10,125 bases of DNA from Cyclostephanos tholiformis (Eukaryota > Bacillariophyta > Thalassiosirophyceae > Thalassiosirales > Thalassiosiraceae). Every line of letters begins with the position of its first letter. The first letter of the stretch is position 1. The stretch spans positions 1 through 10,125 of the forward strand of contig JALLPB010001372.1 in the NCBI GenBank assembly GCA_036939975.1, written 5' to 3'. Below the pieces are notes generated by a model that saw nothing but the letters and a program-made list of their open reading frames with translations, did no database searches and was not told where the DNA came from. A program made the position numbers and the translations under genes. Positions 1 to 7,926 of the stretch are shown in pieces.

Positions 1-90
1 CCTACTGCAATGTGGTGCTGGCCATGTACCATGACAAGGTGACCCTCAATGCAGGAGGACTGTACTGGGAGGCCCCCCAATTGATTCAAC
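1..90. repeat. Direct repeat copy A of a 90-bp coding fragment
   Basis: These 90 bases match 871-960 at 88 of 90 positions; the differences are at 55 (a for g) and 81 (t for g). Identity stops after base 90, and the left edge lies outside the window. In the frame used by the 705-1283 ORF it reads YCNVVLAMYHDKVTLNAGG followed by LYWEAPQLIQ, so it is a second, truncated copy of part of that ORF, 870 bp upstream. Near-identity implies a recent duplication, or recent insertion of a second copy of the same element. Confidence 0.9.
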
Positions 91-94
91 CCCC

Positions 95-202
95 ATGTCA
101 AAGAAGTCTGCCAGGAAGCCACCCCCTGCGGCCACCACCGCTGAGGTCATGATCCCCCCCCCACAAAATAATCTAGCTGTATCACCTCAATCAGCACAAT
201 AA
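95..202 (+). CDS. Small hypothetical ORF, Lys/Pro-rich, 35 aa
   Basis: An ATG at 95 opens a 35-codon frame ending in TAA at 200-202. The product starts MSKKSARKPPPAATTAEVM and continues with a proline run encoded by a nine-C tract. The basic, proline- and alanine-rich start looks like the disordered N-terminus of a larger protein rather than a complete small protein. It begins five bases after duplicated segment 1-90, so it may be the head of a second copy of a neighbouring element gene. The frame does not continue past 202 without a splice or frameshift. I do not recognise a family. It could equally be a chance ORF. Confidence 0.2.
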   Translation: MSKKSARKPPPAATTAEVMIPPPQNNLAVSPQSAQ

Positions 203-240
203 AACCTTCTTTCCTTGTTATAGCAATGAAGAGGCTGGTA

Positions 241-686
241 TTGGTTGGGAAATCTGGCAGAATACCACCAGAATTCCAGTGGAATTCCTGATTCTGGACC
301 TTTTTTATGCTGGAATATGCATCGTAATTTCATTTTTCCAATCATGAAAATTGTTCCTGCCATTTTCATTCAATTTGGAATGCTTTCCCACCCATTAATA
401 TTCTAATTTCATACACCAGAAAAAGCATCCTGCCAAAAGGACTTTTAATGGATTTCTACAAAAAAACAAGGAATCCAGTAGAAGTCCTTTAGGTCAGTGT
501 TTTAAGTCTGAAAATTTATTGGTATTCCAGAAATTGGAACCGGAATTCCGATTTTGAAAAATGACCATCAGCAAATATTCCCAAGGTATTTTTGACCAGA
601 ATTTGCAGAATTCTGGCCGGAACCAGAATTCCGCTTATGATGGGGGGTCACAGAAATCAGAACCAAAAATTGAAATTCCCAACCAA
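241..686. mobile_element. Putative MITE-like, GAATTC-rich element with 11-bp inverted ends
   Basis: TTGGTTGGGAA at 241-251 is the exact reverse complement of TTCCCAACCAA at 676-686. The 446 bp between these ends have no useful ORF and are AT-rich. They hold five GAATTC hexamers (271, 282, 543, 608, 626), mostly within CCAGAATTC or GGAATTCC contexts, so parts of the interior are self-complementary. This is the build of a short non-autonomous DNA transposon. Against it, the bases just outside the ends (GTA on the left, GAT on the right) do not form a target-site duplication, so the boundaries or the whole call may be wrong. Confidence 0.35.
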
Positions 687-704
687 GATTGCCCCAAGGT
701 GTAG

Positions 705-1283
705 GTGAATGCCAATGGCAGGCTCCACCCAAGCACCTACTTCATTACCCTTGCTGAGGACAGGATGACAATCTTGTTTTTATGGGGAGTAAGCGAGATC
801 TGCTTCAACAAGAAGTGATTTTTGGGTGTGATGGGTGACAAGTTCACCGAGTCATCCTCCCACATCATTGCCTACTGCAATGTGGTGCTGGCCATGTACC
901 ATGACAAGGTGACCCTCAATGCAGGGGGACTGTACTGGGAGGCCCCCCAAGTGATTCAACTTTGCAAGAAGTGTACAGGGGCCCCTGCAACCAACATCCA
1001 CCTATACAATATGAGCTTCAAGATCAATAGGGACTGTCAGAACAGACCCCCCAATCCACAGAGGCTCATTGACCTGTTTGGAATAGCATCAAACCAAGAA
1101 AGTCACAATGACCACCCCCCCCCTCCTCCTCCTTGTCGTTGTATGCCCAAGAAGCTAGCACAGTGCATGATGACACCAACATTTGTGTCCCCTGCCACAG
1201 CATCATCTCCAAGGAAAATGGAGCCTGACAAGAGTGACTCTAATGACAAGGATTACAAATATGTTGATAGTCTTATGCTTTAG
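705..1283 (+). pseudogene. Unrecognised element-associated ORF broken by one TGA
   Basis: One frame is open from 705 (after a TAG at 702-704) to the TAG at 1281-1283, apart from a TGA at 816-818. The part before the TGA reads in segments such as GRLHPSTYFITLAEDRM and GVSEICFNKK; the part after begins at the first ATG, 831 (MGDKFTESSSHIIAYCNVVL). Both parts look like ordinary globular protein, and the TGA falls inside an apparently continuous domain, so I read it as a pseudogene. Around residues 45-85 after the ATG it has a Cys-rich stretch (LCKKCTGAP), then NMSFKINRDC. The tail is low-complexity: six prolines and a Ser/Asp/Lys-rich end. A 90-bp segment is duplicated at 1-90. It lies about 70 bp before the Crypton-like gene, on the same strand, so it may be an upstream exon or a separate gene of the same element. 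I do not recognise the family. Confidence 0.45.
871..960. repeat. Direct repeat copy B, inside the 705-1283 ORF
   Basis: This is the partner of 1-90 (88 of 90 identical). It lies inside a longer open frame, so this is probably the more complete copy, and 1-90 the truncated one. Confidence 0.9.
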
Positions 1284-1352
1284 TATTTCTAGTATATTTA
1301 TACTACTTTGTAACACATTCCATTTTATTAATTTTCTCTCAACACAAACCAG

Positions 1353-2836
1353 GAAGAGAGGGTGAAAAAAAGCCAGCCAAATTCATTGGGGGTGCCTCCT
1401 ACAAAATGGCAAAGAGTGCACTCATTCATCTTTATCAGATAAACAAATATGATATTCCTGCCAAATATGCAAAAAAACTGAAGATTTTATTAAGGGAATC
1501 AAGCAACACATTGCAGCAAAAAAAAGGAGGATGATGATAGCGGAATCATTGGTAAGAAATATTTGGATTTTAAGGTTTTCGAAAAAATATGTGAGCTGTT
1601 TATGCCAGAGCAGGGCAAGGAATTTTTATTTGCCTTCTGTTTTTGACCATGGAATTGAACTTGATGGCAAGGTCTGAGAGCATTGTTCATGCTCATTTTT
1701 TCCACATCACATGGGAGATGATTGCATGGCTTTTTGTTTTGTGAAAAACAAAATTGACCAAATGGGGAGAAACAGTGATCAGGTTTGGCATGTCTATGCC
1801 ATGCCAAACAATCCTTGTGTTTGCCCCATTCTTGCCCTTGCAATATATAAATTTGCAAATCCCAGTCTCATAAATGTCAAGAACTTCACTGAGGCTGATA
1901 AGGATGGCAATGTTTCTGGCACTGTGTCATCACTTTGATTTCTTGGTCAAGGTTTTGCCCAAGCTAAATAAATTGCAGGTATTGCCTTTTTTCACTCACA
2001 TCCCTAATTATTCACAAGAGGCAGCTACTCTCTGGTTCCCATGGAACAAGACAGTTTTCATGCCATCATTCATGGGATTGCCGCCTCATGTTTCAATTCT
2101 TGCCCAAGTTGAAGGGCTGAAGATGTCGCTTGAGAAGGCAAAGGGTTCCATCAATGGCAGGGTGAAGGTTGATCTCGATGGATGGCAGCTGGGGTCACAA
2201 AGCTACTTTGATAAAGAAGAAATAATTCAGAAGATGGAAGAGATAAACAGCAAACTGCTCTGGCATGTGGAGGTAGTCAGTCAGAAGTTGGCTACTGCAG
2301 TACAGCATGATGCTGGTCCGGAGGTAATGGTGGGGGGTTTGACCAGTGTTTCTTCATTGAGTGGCGATCCATCCTTGTCTGCATCTGTCGCCTTGAATGA
2401 ACAAGGTAGTAGGAAAAAATGATACTTTTATTCCACAGGTGCCATGTCACATGTTCCAGCTGATTTTGTTTTCCTCAAAATGTTGTTAATGACCCTAGTT
2501 ATGAGTTGGTTCTGCAACAATGAGAGTGCAAACACGGTTCCAATGAAACATCTGGTGGCAACAGAAATCAAGAATACAAAAGAGTGCTATAAGTTGTCAC
2601 AGATGAAAACACTTCTGTATGCAGTGGAGATTGCAGCAAAGTGGGTGGGATCATTGAATGGTCTTGCTTGGAGAGGCGCATGGGATGTGAGGTTGACGGT
2701 GAGGCTTTATGAGAGTATTCACCATTTCTTTTGGTATCCATCAAAGATCAAGCATTGTAACAGTTGGATTAGCTGGCAGACTGTGTACAACCTTTTCAAT
2801 GTGCATGACAAAGTATTTGCAACTGATTTAGATTGA
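1353..2836 (+). pseudogene. Crypton-type tyrosine recombinase, frameshifted and lacking its catalytic core
   Basis: Crypton elements move by a tyrosine recombinase (catalytic R...HxxR...Y) that often carries a C-terminal GCR1_C-type DNA-binding domain. Read across frames, the order here matches. An N-terminal core-binding-like region includes ASYKMAKSALIHLYQINKYD (about 1389-1448) and IKGIKQHIAAKK. Then come KKYLDFKVFEKICELF (about 1546-1593) and LNLMARSESIVHAHFFHITW (about 1655-1714), whose Arg (AGG, 1670-1672) fits the first catalytic arginine. Next are FVKNKIDQMGRNSDQ and WHVYAMPNNPCVCPILALAI. The coding sense then jumps near 1905-1925 straight to CHHFDFLVKVL and GLPPHVSILAQVEGLKMSLE, so the stretch expected to hold HxxR and Tyr is absent. 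The C-terminus (SHVPADFVFLKM, SWISWQTVYNLF) resembles GCR1_C. Frameshifts lie near 1484, 1515, 1650 and 1716, and there is an in-frame TGA at 2420-2422. The start is set after a CAG at 1350-1352 and is uncertain. Family assignment is from memory of stramenopile homologues. Confidence 0.8.
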
Positions 2837-4566
2837 TGTATTTTGAGTTTTTGGATACAACAATCTATGATGGGTTGTTTTTGATGGTGTGCCGGGGGCT
2901 TAAAAGGAGTAAATGGGCATGGGAGAGAACCCAACAGAAGGTGGTAGGGGGGTTCTTAGTTTTGACAATCATTATCTAGTCTTCACTTTACTCAAATTAG
3001 TACTCTAGTCTGTATCCTACTTGTAAACCAACCAAAGTCTTTCGTTTTTTCATCATATAGTTACTCAATGTGACTGAAAAAATCTTCTGTGACTGCTTGG
3101 TCTGGCCATTGACCATATGATATGTACCCACTATGTATTCACTTATATATGACTAGAATATTTTGCCTTAACCCTGGGAGTATTGGCCTAAAAAGCTACT
3201 CTGCATGCCACTTTCATGTACTAATAGTACAAAACCATGCAAATCAAGAAAAAAACTTAGTTTCAAAAGCACAAGTCCTCGGAAGAACCTATTGTACATT
3301 TGCTATGTAGGAAGAATAGTACAAGTTTAATGAACCGGAGCTGTCTACTAGCAAAAAAAGAACACAACCATGATGGAGCCAATCACTGGGGTCCAGCGGC
3401 ATGGCTATTGTACTTAAAGCCAACCCCTCGTGGCAATCTCATTGCAATGAGTTTGGTCTCATTGAAGGATTTTATTCTATTATGTAAATTGGCTAAGAAA
3501 AAAATTAATCACTACCCTCATTTAATTTTTTTGTTTTGTATCATCATCGGCACTTGATCATCCCAAAATTGTTTTATTTGCTCTCCCCTTGGATCCCCTC
3601 CCTGTTGCTTATCCTGCCCCATCCTTCTCCATCTTGTCCATGTTTTTTGTTGATTGTTGTGTGTTCCTTGTTGTCTGGCAGCCATCTAATGCCATGATGG
3701 ATTTTATTTTCTTTTTTCTGTCACCTACTTTGATACCCCAAAACAACACCAACATGTCCCCCCCACATATTCTACCATGGAATCATCTCATCTAAAATAC
3801 CCCCACACAGCTGGTACTGAGCTTTGGTTGGTTGTTGCATTTTTTATTTGATTGTTGGCCACCTAAAGCCTGGGCCCTACCCCTCTCTCTATTATGCAAT
3901 GGGTTGCATTTTGGTGCCCAAAGCAGTCCTTGCAGCATGAATTAAAGCAAATTGCATGTGCCTGGCATTGCCCATAATGTGACGAGCACAAGAATTGTGC
4001 CCGGTTGGGCATCAGACAGTGACAGGTGGTGGCAGAGGCAGCAGTGGATGCTGCCCATGTTAGAAAAATATTGCTTTAAAATACACCTAGCAAAAGTACA
4101 ATAGAACTCACCAGCTCTCACGAAATGAGCATGCCCAGTGTCAGCCACAATGTGTCTAGTACATGCATCATGCTGAGTGGGCTGCAGATGGCCATGGCTG
4201 GGCGGCAGAGGCTAGGGCCATCATTGCCCATGGTTGGTGTGTTGTGTTTTTGTGTGTGTGTGGTAATAGTTATGATAAAGATAGATACTACCTAGAGTTT
4301 TTGTTAGTATCCGGTTGATTTTTTGGTATGTCATGCTAATAAATGGGTTGTACAAAAACTAAATAGGCATGCTTCTCGGTGCTACATAGGGTAGCAATTA
4401 TACAACACTGTTAATTGGGGTATGTGCCAGATTTCTTTCACAATACTATATTAGTTCCACGTTTATGTAGAAAAAGGTATTTGTGTTTTCTCTAGTAGAA
4501 GCAAGTGCTGAATTTTGGAAAATACTACTTTGGTAGAATTTTGTACATAACCCCTACATAAGTACA
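2837..4566. other. Gene-free stretch after the Crypton remnant
   Basis: There are only short ORFs (up to about 85 codons) in several frames, with no recognisable domain, no codon-like periodicity I can follow and no matches to the element genes nearby. Minor structure includes a 14-bp palindrome CTCATTGCAATGAG at 3438-3451 and a short GT run near 4250-4261. The first 100 bases may be 3' flank of the recombinase gene. I see no tRNA-like or rRNA-like segment. Confidence 0.5.
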
Positions 4567-5094
4567 TTGTTTCAAAAATGTTACTACAGTTTCCATATCA
4601 AAGATATTTTCCTTGGCTCACAATATTTCCCTTCAGTCAAGGGATACATCCCTTGGACCAAGGGGATCCCTCTTTACTGTTCTTACAGTAGCAGTCTACA
4701 AGAGTCACAATGCCCCCTCTCTCAGAACACAACTTCCCCCCTGCCCTCCACCGCTGCTGCCATACTCATTGCCCTCCCTCTGCCGCCACCTATCCCCCAG
4801 AGGCACCACCCTGTGATCTTATGCATCCTTCCAACCCCATCAACAATCTGCCCCCTTGGTGCAGCTCCCCCCCATTGCCGCCGCCACCACGGGCACCACG
4901 GGACATCTATCTCAAACTCTATCTCAACACCACTGGACATCCACTGCTGCCCACCACTGCCTCAAACAATGTACATGAATAAGACAAATGGATCCTATGT
5001 CAGTTTACTTGTTTGGGGGGTGGGAAGGAAATGTAAGGGAAGCACTGCCCCCTCGCTGTCTCTCTTATGATATATTATAACAAAGTACTCACGT
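4567..5094. other. C-rich low-complexity tract, no supported gene
   Basis: From about 4710 to 4960 the + strand is strongly enriched for C (CCNCC motifs). It therefore stays open in several frames at once, and the translations are simply Pro/His/Ser-rich. Several overlapping ORFs, the longest 167 codons (4567-5070), are best explained by this composition rather than by coding. An imperfect palindrome, GTCAAGGGATACATCCCTTGGAC with one bulged base (4636-4658), lies near its start. Confidence 0.5.
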
Positions 5095-5290
5095 TTGCAG
5101 TTTCAACCTTGGCACATTTGCCATGACAATGACAATGACAATGACAATGACAATGACAATGACAATGACAATGATGATAACAAAGATAATGATGATGATG
5201 ACAACAATGAAAAGGATGATGACAAGGACAAGGAAAAGGATAAGGAGGACCATGAGGACAACAACAATGAGGGTGATTAGGTCAATGAGG
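5095..5290 (+). repeat. Low-complexity acidic-type tract starting with eight ATGACA units
   Basis: ATGACA is repeated eight times without interruption at 5123-5170, then decays into ATGATGATAAC and AAGGAC/AAGGA-type purine-rich DNA up to about 5280. One + frame reads Asp-Asn repeats followed by Asp/Asn/Lys/Glu; another reads Met-Thr; the - strand reads Val-Ile. The multi-frame openness is a result of the hexamer. The acidic frame (to the TAG at 5278-5280) could be the remains of an acidic linker, but it has no ATG start and no flanking domain. Confidence 0.7.
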
Positions 5291-5336
5291 ATGACACAAT
5301 GGCATCTACCTGGATTCAATTTTTTGTGGTGACACT

Positions 5337-5649
5337 GCCATCTAGAGTCAACTTTAGATGGTGAGACTGCCATCTAGAGTCAATTTTAGATAGCACGAGG
5401 CCATCTAGATTCAATATTAGATAGTTGGATTAACCATCTAATATCAAATCCATAATAGGGTTAACTGCAGATTTGATATTAGATGGTGGTATTAACCATC
5501 TAATATTGGATTTGTGATAGGGTCAATCATCTAGTATTGGATCTAGATGACCGCAGATTCATCTAGATCTGGATCTAGATGACAGTGGAATCATCTAAAT
5601 CTGGATCTAGATGATTCCACAGTCATTTAGATCTGGATCTACCAAGATT
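5337..5649. repeat. Minisatellite of about 32-bp palindromic units
   Basis: Nine blocks start with (G/A)CCATCTA or CATCTA: 5337-5368 (32 bp), 5369-5399 (31), 5400-5432 (33), 5433-5494 (62, a double unit), 5495-5527 (33), 5528-5559, 5560-5591 and 5592-5623 (32 each), and a partial unit at 5624-5649. Many units are internally palindromic; the clearest is CATCTAGATC-TG-GATCTAGATG at 5560-5581. Units drift gradually from one type (CCATCTAGAGTC...TTAGATGG) to the other (CATCTAGATCTGG...). A degenerate unit may start at 5301. The array ends about 45 bp before the ATG of the DUF6818-like gene, so it sits in that gene's 5' flank and could be a subterminal repeat block of the element. Confidence 0.9.
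5433..5487. repeat. Perfect 18-bp inverted repeat (hairpin)
   Basis: ACCATCTAATATCAAATC (5433-5450) is the exact reverse complement of GATTTGATATTAGATGGT (5470-5487), with a 19-bp spacer. It forms the double-length unit of the surrounding minisatellite. It would fold into a strong hairpin or cruciform in DNA or transcript. Confidence 0.9.
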
Positions 5650-5695
5650 CAGTATTAGCTGTGACAACTCCACCCGCACCCCCTCCCTTGTCATC

Positions 5696-6636
5696 ATGCC
5701 AAAAGGGAAGAGGGGATTCAAATTCACCCAAAAAAAGCTGGAGAGTCTACTCATGGCTGCCAATGAAATTGTTCCAATTGAAAATCCTGAATGGGAGTGT
5801 ATTTGGGAAAGGCACAACAGTTGCTATCCCAACCAGGATCGGACTGTCAAGTTGTTGAAGTGCAAATTCCAGGAGCGTGCAAAGAAATAAGTGCCAGCAG
5901 CTAAACCTAACTGTCCCCCTTATGTTATTTTTACATATGCATTTACAGGAAAATTGTTGAGGCCACTAATGGCTCAAAAGGTGGGTCTGATCTTGAAAGC
6001 AATTTAGAAGAAGATGATGAAGAAGATTATGGCGAGTATTTTCTTGCAAGCATGGATGATGATGACAATGCCAATGGCCACAGTGAGGGTGATGGTTGTG
6101 GTGAGTGCCCCCTAGTACTTGCACCCATGGACCTCTCTGGCTGTACAGCTGATTGCTTGTTAGAAAAAGAGGGGGGGGGAACAATTCCACCATTGTGGGA
6201 GATGCATCAGCAAGAACAAAGCATTCAGCCAGTGGGGCAAAATGGCTCAATACTCAATCATGCAGATACTCAATTGGGCAGGGGGGCAGGGAAAAAAAAC
6301 AGCAAGGGGAAAAAGCAGCAAGGGATTCACACAGCCATTGCAAATCCCTTGGAGGGTGCCAACTCTGGACAAAAGTGGCAATGGTGTGATGGGAGTGATG
6401 GCTACTCTTTTGGGAATATCATGTCAATGCTGATGATTCAGAATCAGTTCAGCAACAAACAGAGGGAGTGGCAATATCAGATTGAATCAGAGTTAAGGGA
6501 GCAGGAGTTCCAGCTTTGTTGTGAGGAGATGGCAATTGCATGTGAGGAAGTGCACATGAAGTGACAGATGATGAATGTAATGCTAATGACAATGTCAAAG
6601 AAGAATTGGGGCGCAACAAAAGCACCTACCACTTAG
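5696..6636 (+). pseudogene. DUF6818-like (Myb/SANT-like) protein, probable Harbinger partner, broken
   Basis: The ATG at 5696 opens a basic N-terminal domain: MPKGKRGFKFTQKKLESLL, then NPEWECIWERHNSCYPNQDR and LLKCKFQERAKK. Spacing of the Trp, Tyr-Pro, Arg and K-x-K-F positions is that of a trihelix or Myb/SANT-like fold, and the sequence resembles DUF6818 proteins. A TAA at 5888-5890 stops this frame, but the same frame continues VPAAKPNCPPYV (5891-5926), matching the family's proline-rich motif after the domain. A frameshift near 5927-5952 then leads to KIVEATNGSKGGSD, an acidic stretch (EEDDEEDYGEYF), a polar linker, and a C-terminal helical region (QREWQYQIESELREQEFQ). A TGA at 6562-6564 interrupts it before QMMNVMLMTMSKKN, and TAG at 6634-6636 ends it. 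In PIF/Harbinger elements a Myb-like protein assists the transposase in DNA binding; the convergent DDE transposase pseudogene next door fits that role. Family recall is good; the partnership is inferred. Confidence 0.75.
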
Positions 6637-6644
6637 CCTAAGTG
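6630..6644. terminator. Short hairpin at the end of the DUF6818-like gene
   Basis: CACTTAG-C-CTAAGTG is a perfect 7-bp inverted repeat around one base and overlaps the gene's final TAG. It lies at the boundary between two converging genes. A role in 3' end formation is only a guess; eukaryotic genes do not normally use such hairpins. Confidence 0.2.
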
Positions 6645-6819
6645 TGGGAAAATTATTAAATAGTTTGACATCCTTAGCTATACATTTGATAACAATAAGA
6701 TAAAACTATAAGATCAACTAATTTGATTCATTGTTAATAAAATATTAATAATTGAGCAATGACAAATTTTGAGGTGCCCCCTGCCTCTCGTCCAATGGGA
6801 CCTCTTCAATGCCCAGGTG
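6637..6819. other. Spacer between the two convergent element genes
   Basis: This is AT-rich DNA (especially 6650-6760) with no ORF of note. It would carry the 3' ends of both convergent transcripts. AATAAA-like signals appear on the + strand (ATTAATAAAATATTAATAA, about 6731-6750). Confidence 0.4.
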
Positions 6820-7926
6820 TCAATTGGTGGAGTTAAAAGAACACATCTTCATTGGCATTGCATAGAAGGTGTTCCAACCCCTTTCATTTCTGATCAGATA
6901 AATCACCACTATCCTTGCCTGCATATTGTATAGTAAGACAAATATTTTCAATGCAATCCTCCGCTCACCATGCTTTTTGTAATCAAACAAATCCCATATC
7001 TTTGGGAAAGATGCCTGCATGTTCAACATCCCACACTCTGCCATCTGCCTCACAGATGTTGTCTCTTTTTTTCACAGTTTCATCTTCCTCTCAGCTTGGG
7101 TAGGAGCCAATGATCCCAATAAGTTGTGAGGTCACTAGTAAAGGTACTGCCTGTTGATGCAACATTTGCAGCCTGTTTTTTCATAAACCTTCTCAGATTT
7201 CTGATAAATATCACCCAACTCCACTGCCTGACTATTGTGCACAGATCTGGGGACATTATGGCAATTGGAATTGTTCCATCAGGACAAAAGCAAAAAATGG
7301 AAGTCACATAGTGATCACAAATCCACCTGTTGTTGTAGTATTGTTCTTGGATTTCCAAAATTCCCAATGCCTGCAAGGATACCTTGAGCCCATCCATTGT
7401 TGCCCAACATTCAGTGAGTGCAAGGGGGTCATCTTGAATGATCTCAATGATAAGGCAAATACCAAATCACAAATAGACAGAAAGGAGGAGCTGCAAAACA
7501 TTCAATGATCCCCTTGTTTGGGTCCATACTAAAACCAATCCTAAGCAATCTGCCAGGAGCACCTTTCTCTTTTGTCTACGACAGTCATCAAGGGAGACAT
7601 TCATCTCTGATGCATCAAAAGGCATGTGGGTCAAATACATAGGAGAAAATGTTTCTAGATTTTTTTGAAGGAGTTGACGTCAATGCCCATCATGGTGATG
7701 TAAGCCTGATCATTATGTGATTCATGCAAGTTTTGCCACAGAGACAGTGCCTGTGGAATGAATGCACTGTAGGGGATTTTTCAATATCAATAGAAAAACT
7801 GTTGAAAAATCCTTCCTGTAGCAGGAGTGCTCTCCTGCTCTCCTGCTCTCCTGCTCTCCTGCTCTTGGTGGCACTGCCTTGATGATAGGCAAGCCAGAGA
7901 AGAAGGACACCATGAGAGAGCAGCAT
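6820..7926 (-). pseudogene. PIF/Harbinger-like DDE transposase, multiply frameshifted
   Basis: This family cuts and pastes DNA with a D-D-E catalytic triad (DDE_Tnp_4 type). Read from 7926 downward across frames, the order fits a transposase: MLLSHGVLLLWLAYHQ and SRRALLLQEGFFNSF; AFIPQALSLWQNLHESHNDQ then AYITMMGIDVNSF; MYLTHMPFDASEMNVSLDDC; DCLGLVLVWTQTRGSLNVLQ; ECWATMDGLKVSLQ with the first Asp (GAT, complement 7392-7394); ICDHYVTSIFCFCPDGTIPI; VPRSVHNSQAVELGDIYQKS; CKCCINR, where the second Asp is replaced by Asn (complement 7153-7155); and SVRQMAECGM with the third residue, Glu (complement 7036-7038), then SFPKIWDLFDYKKHGERRIA and LKIFVLLYNMQARIVVIYLI. The TGA stop is at 6820-6822. Frameshifts lie near 7770, 7660, 7255 and 7150; an in-frame TGA is at complement 7467-7469, and another just before SVRQ. 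It cannot be active. The start at 7926 is the first Met in the frame joining the family-like N-terminus and is approximate. Confidence 0.8.
7831..7862. repeat. Tandem 8-bp repeat TCTCCTGC, four copies
   Basis: There are four exact copies, with a partial copy (TCT) after and a related GCAGGAG on the opposite orientation just before (7821-7827). It lies inside the N-terminal part of the transposase pseudogene. On the - strand it reads the Arg/Ala/Gly/Glu-rich stretch SRRAGEQESRRA; since 8 is not a multiple of 3, each change in copy number shifts the frame. This suggests slippage in an already inactive gene, or in a tolerant N-terminal linker. Confidence 0.9.

Noticed and set aside
1499..1858. 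119-codon minus-strand ORF
   Set aside because: It is the antisense shadow of the Crypton-like coding segments.
2406..2438. A 33-nt intron (GT...CAG) that would remove the TGA at 2420
   Set aside because: It has GT and AG ends and keeps the frame, but it is very short, and the frame on both sides continues through it with family-like residues, so a nonsense mutation is simpler.
4567..5070. 167-codon ORF as a gene
   Set aside because: The C-rich composition keeps several frames open at once; the product is Pro/Ser/His low-complexity with no domain.
5089..5373. 94-codon minus-strand ORF with a long Val-Ile run, looking like a membrane segment
   Set aside because: The hydrophobic run is just the reverse reading of the ATGACA hexamer repeat.
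5337..5649. CRISPR-like array (regular palindromic repeats of about 32 bp)
   Set aside because: The units abut one another with no unique spacers, they diverge progressively, and the surroundings are eukaryotic transposon genes with no cas genes.
5924..5948. A 25-nt intron (GTTATT...ACAG) to explain the frame change in the DUF6818-like gene
   Set aside because: It is too short for a spliceosomal intron in known lineages, and a separate TAA upstream already shows that the gene is broken.
2420..6564. Stop-codon reassignment to explain in-frame TGA and TAA
   Set aside because: The same genes also carry several frameshifts and a missing catalytic segment, so ordinary pseudogene decay explains the stops.
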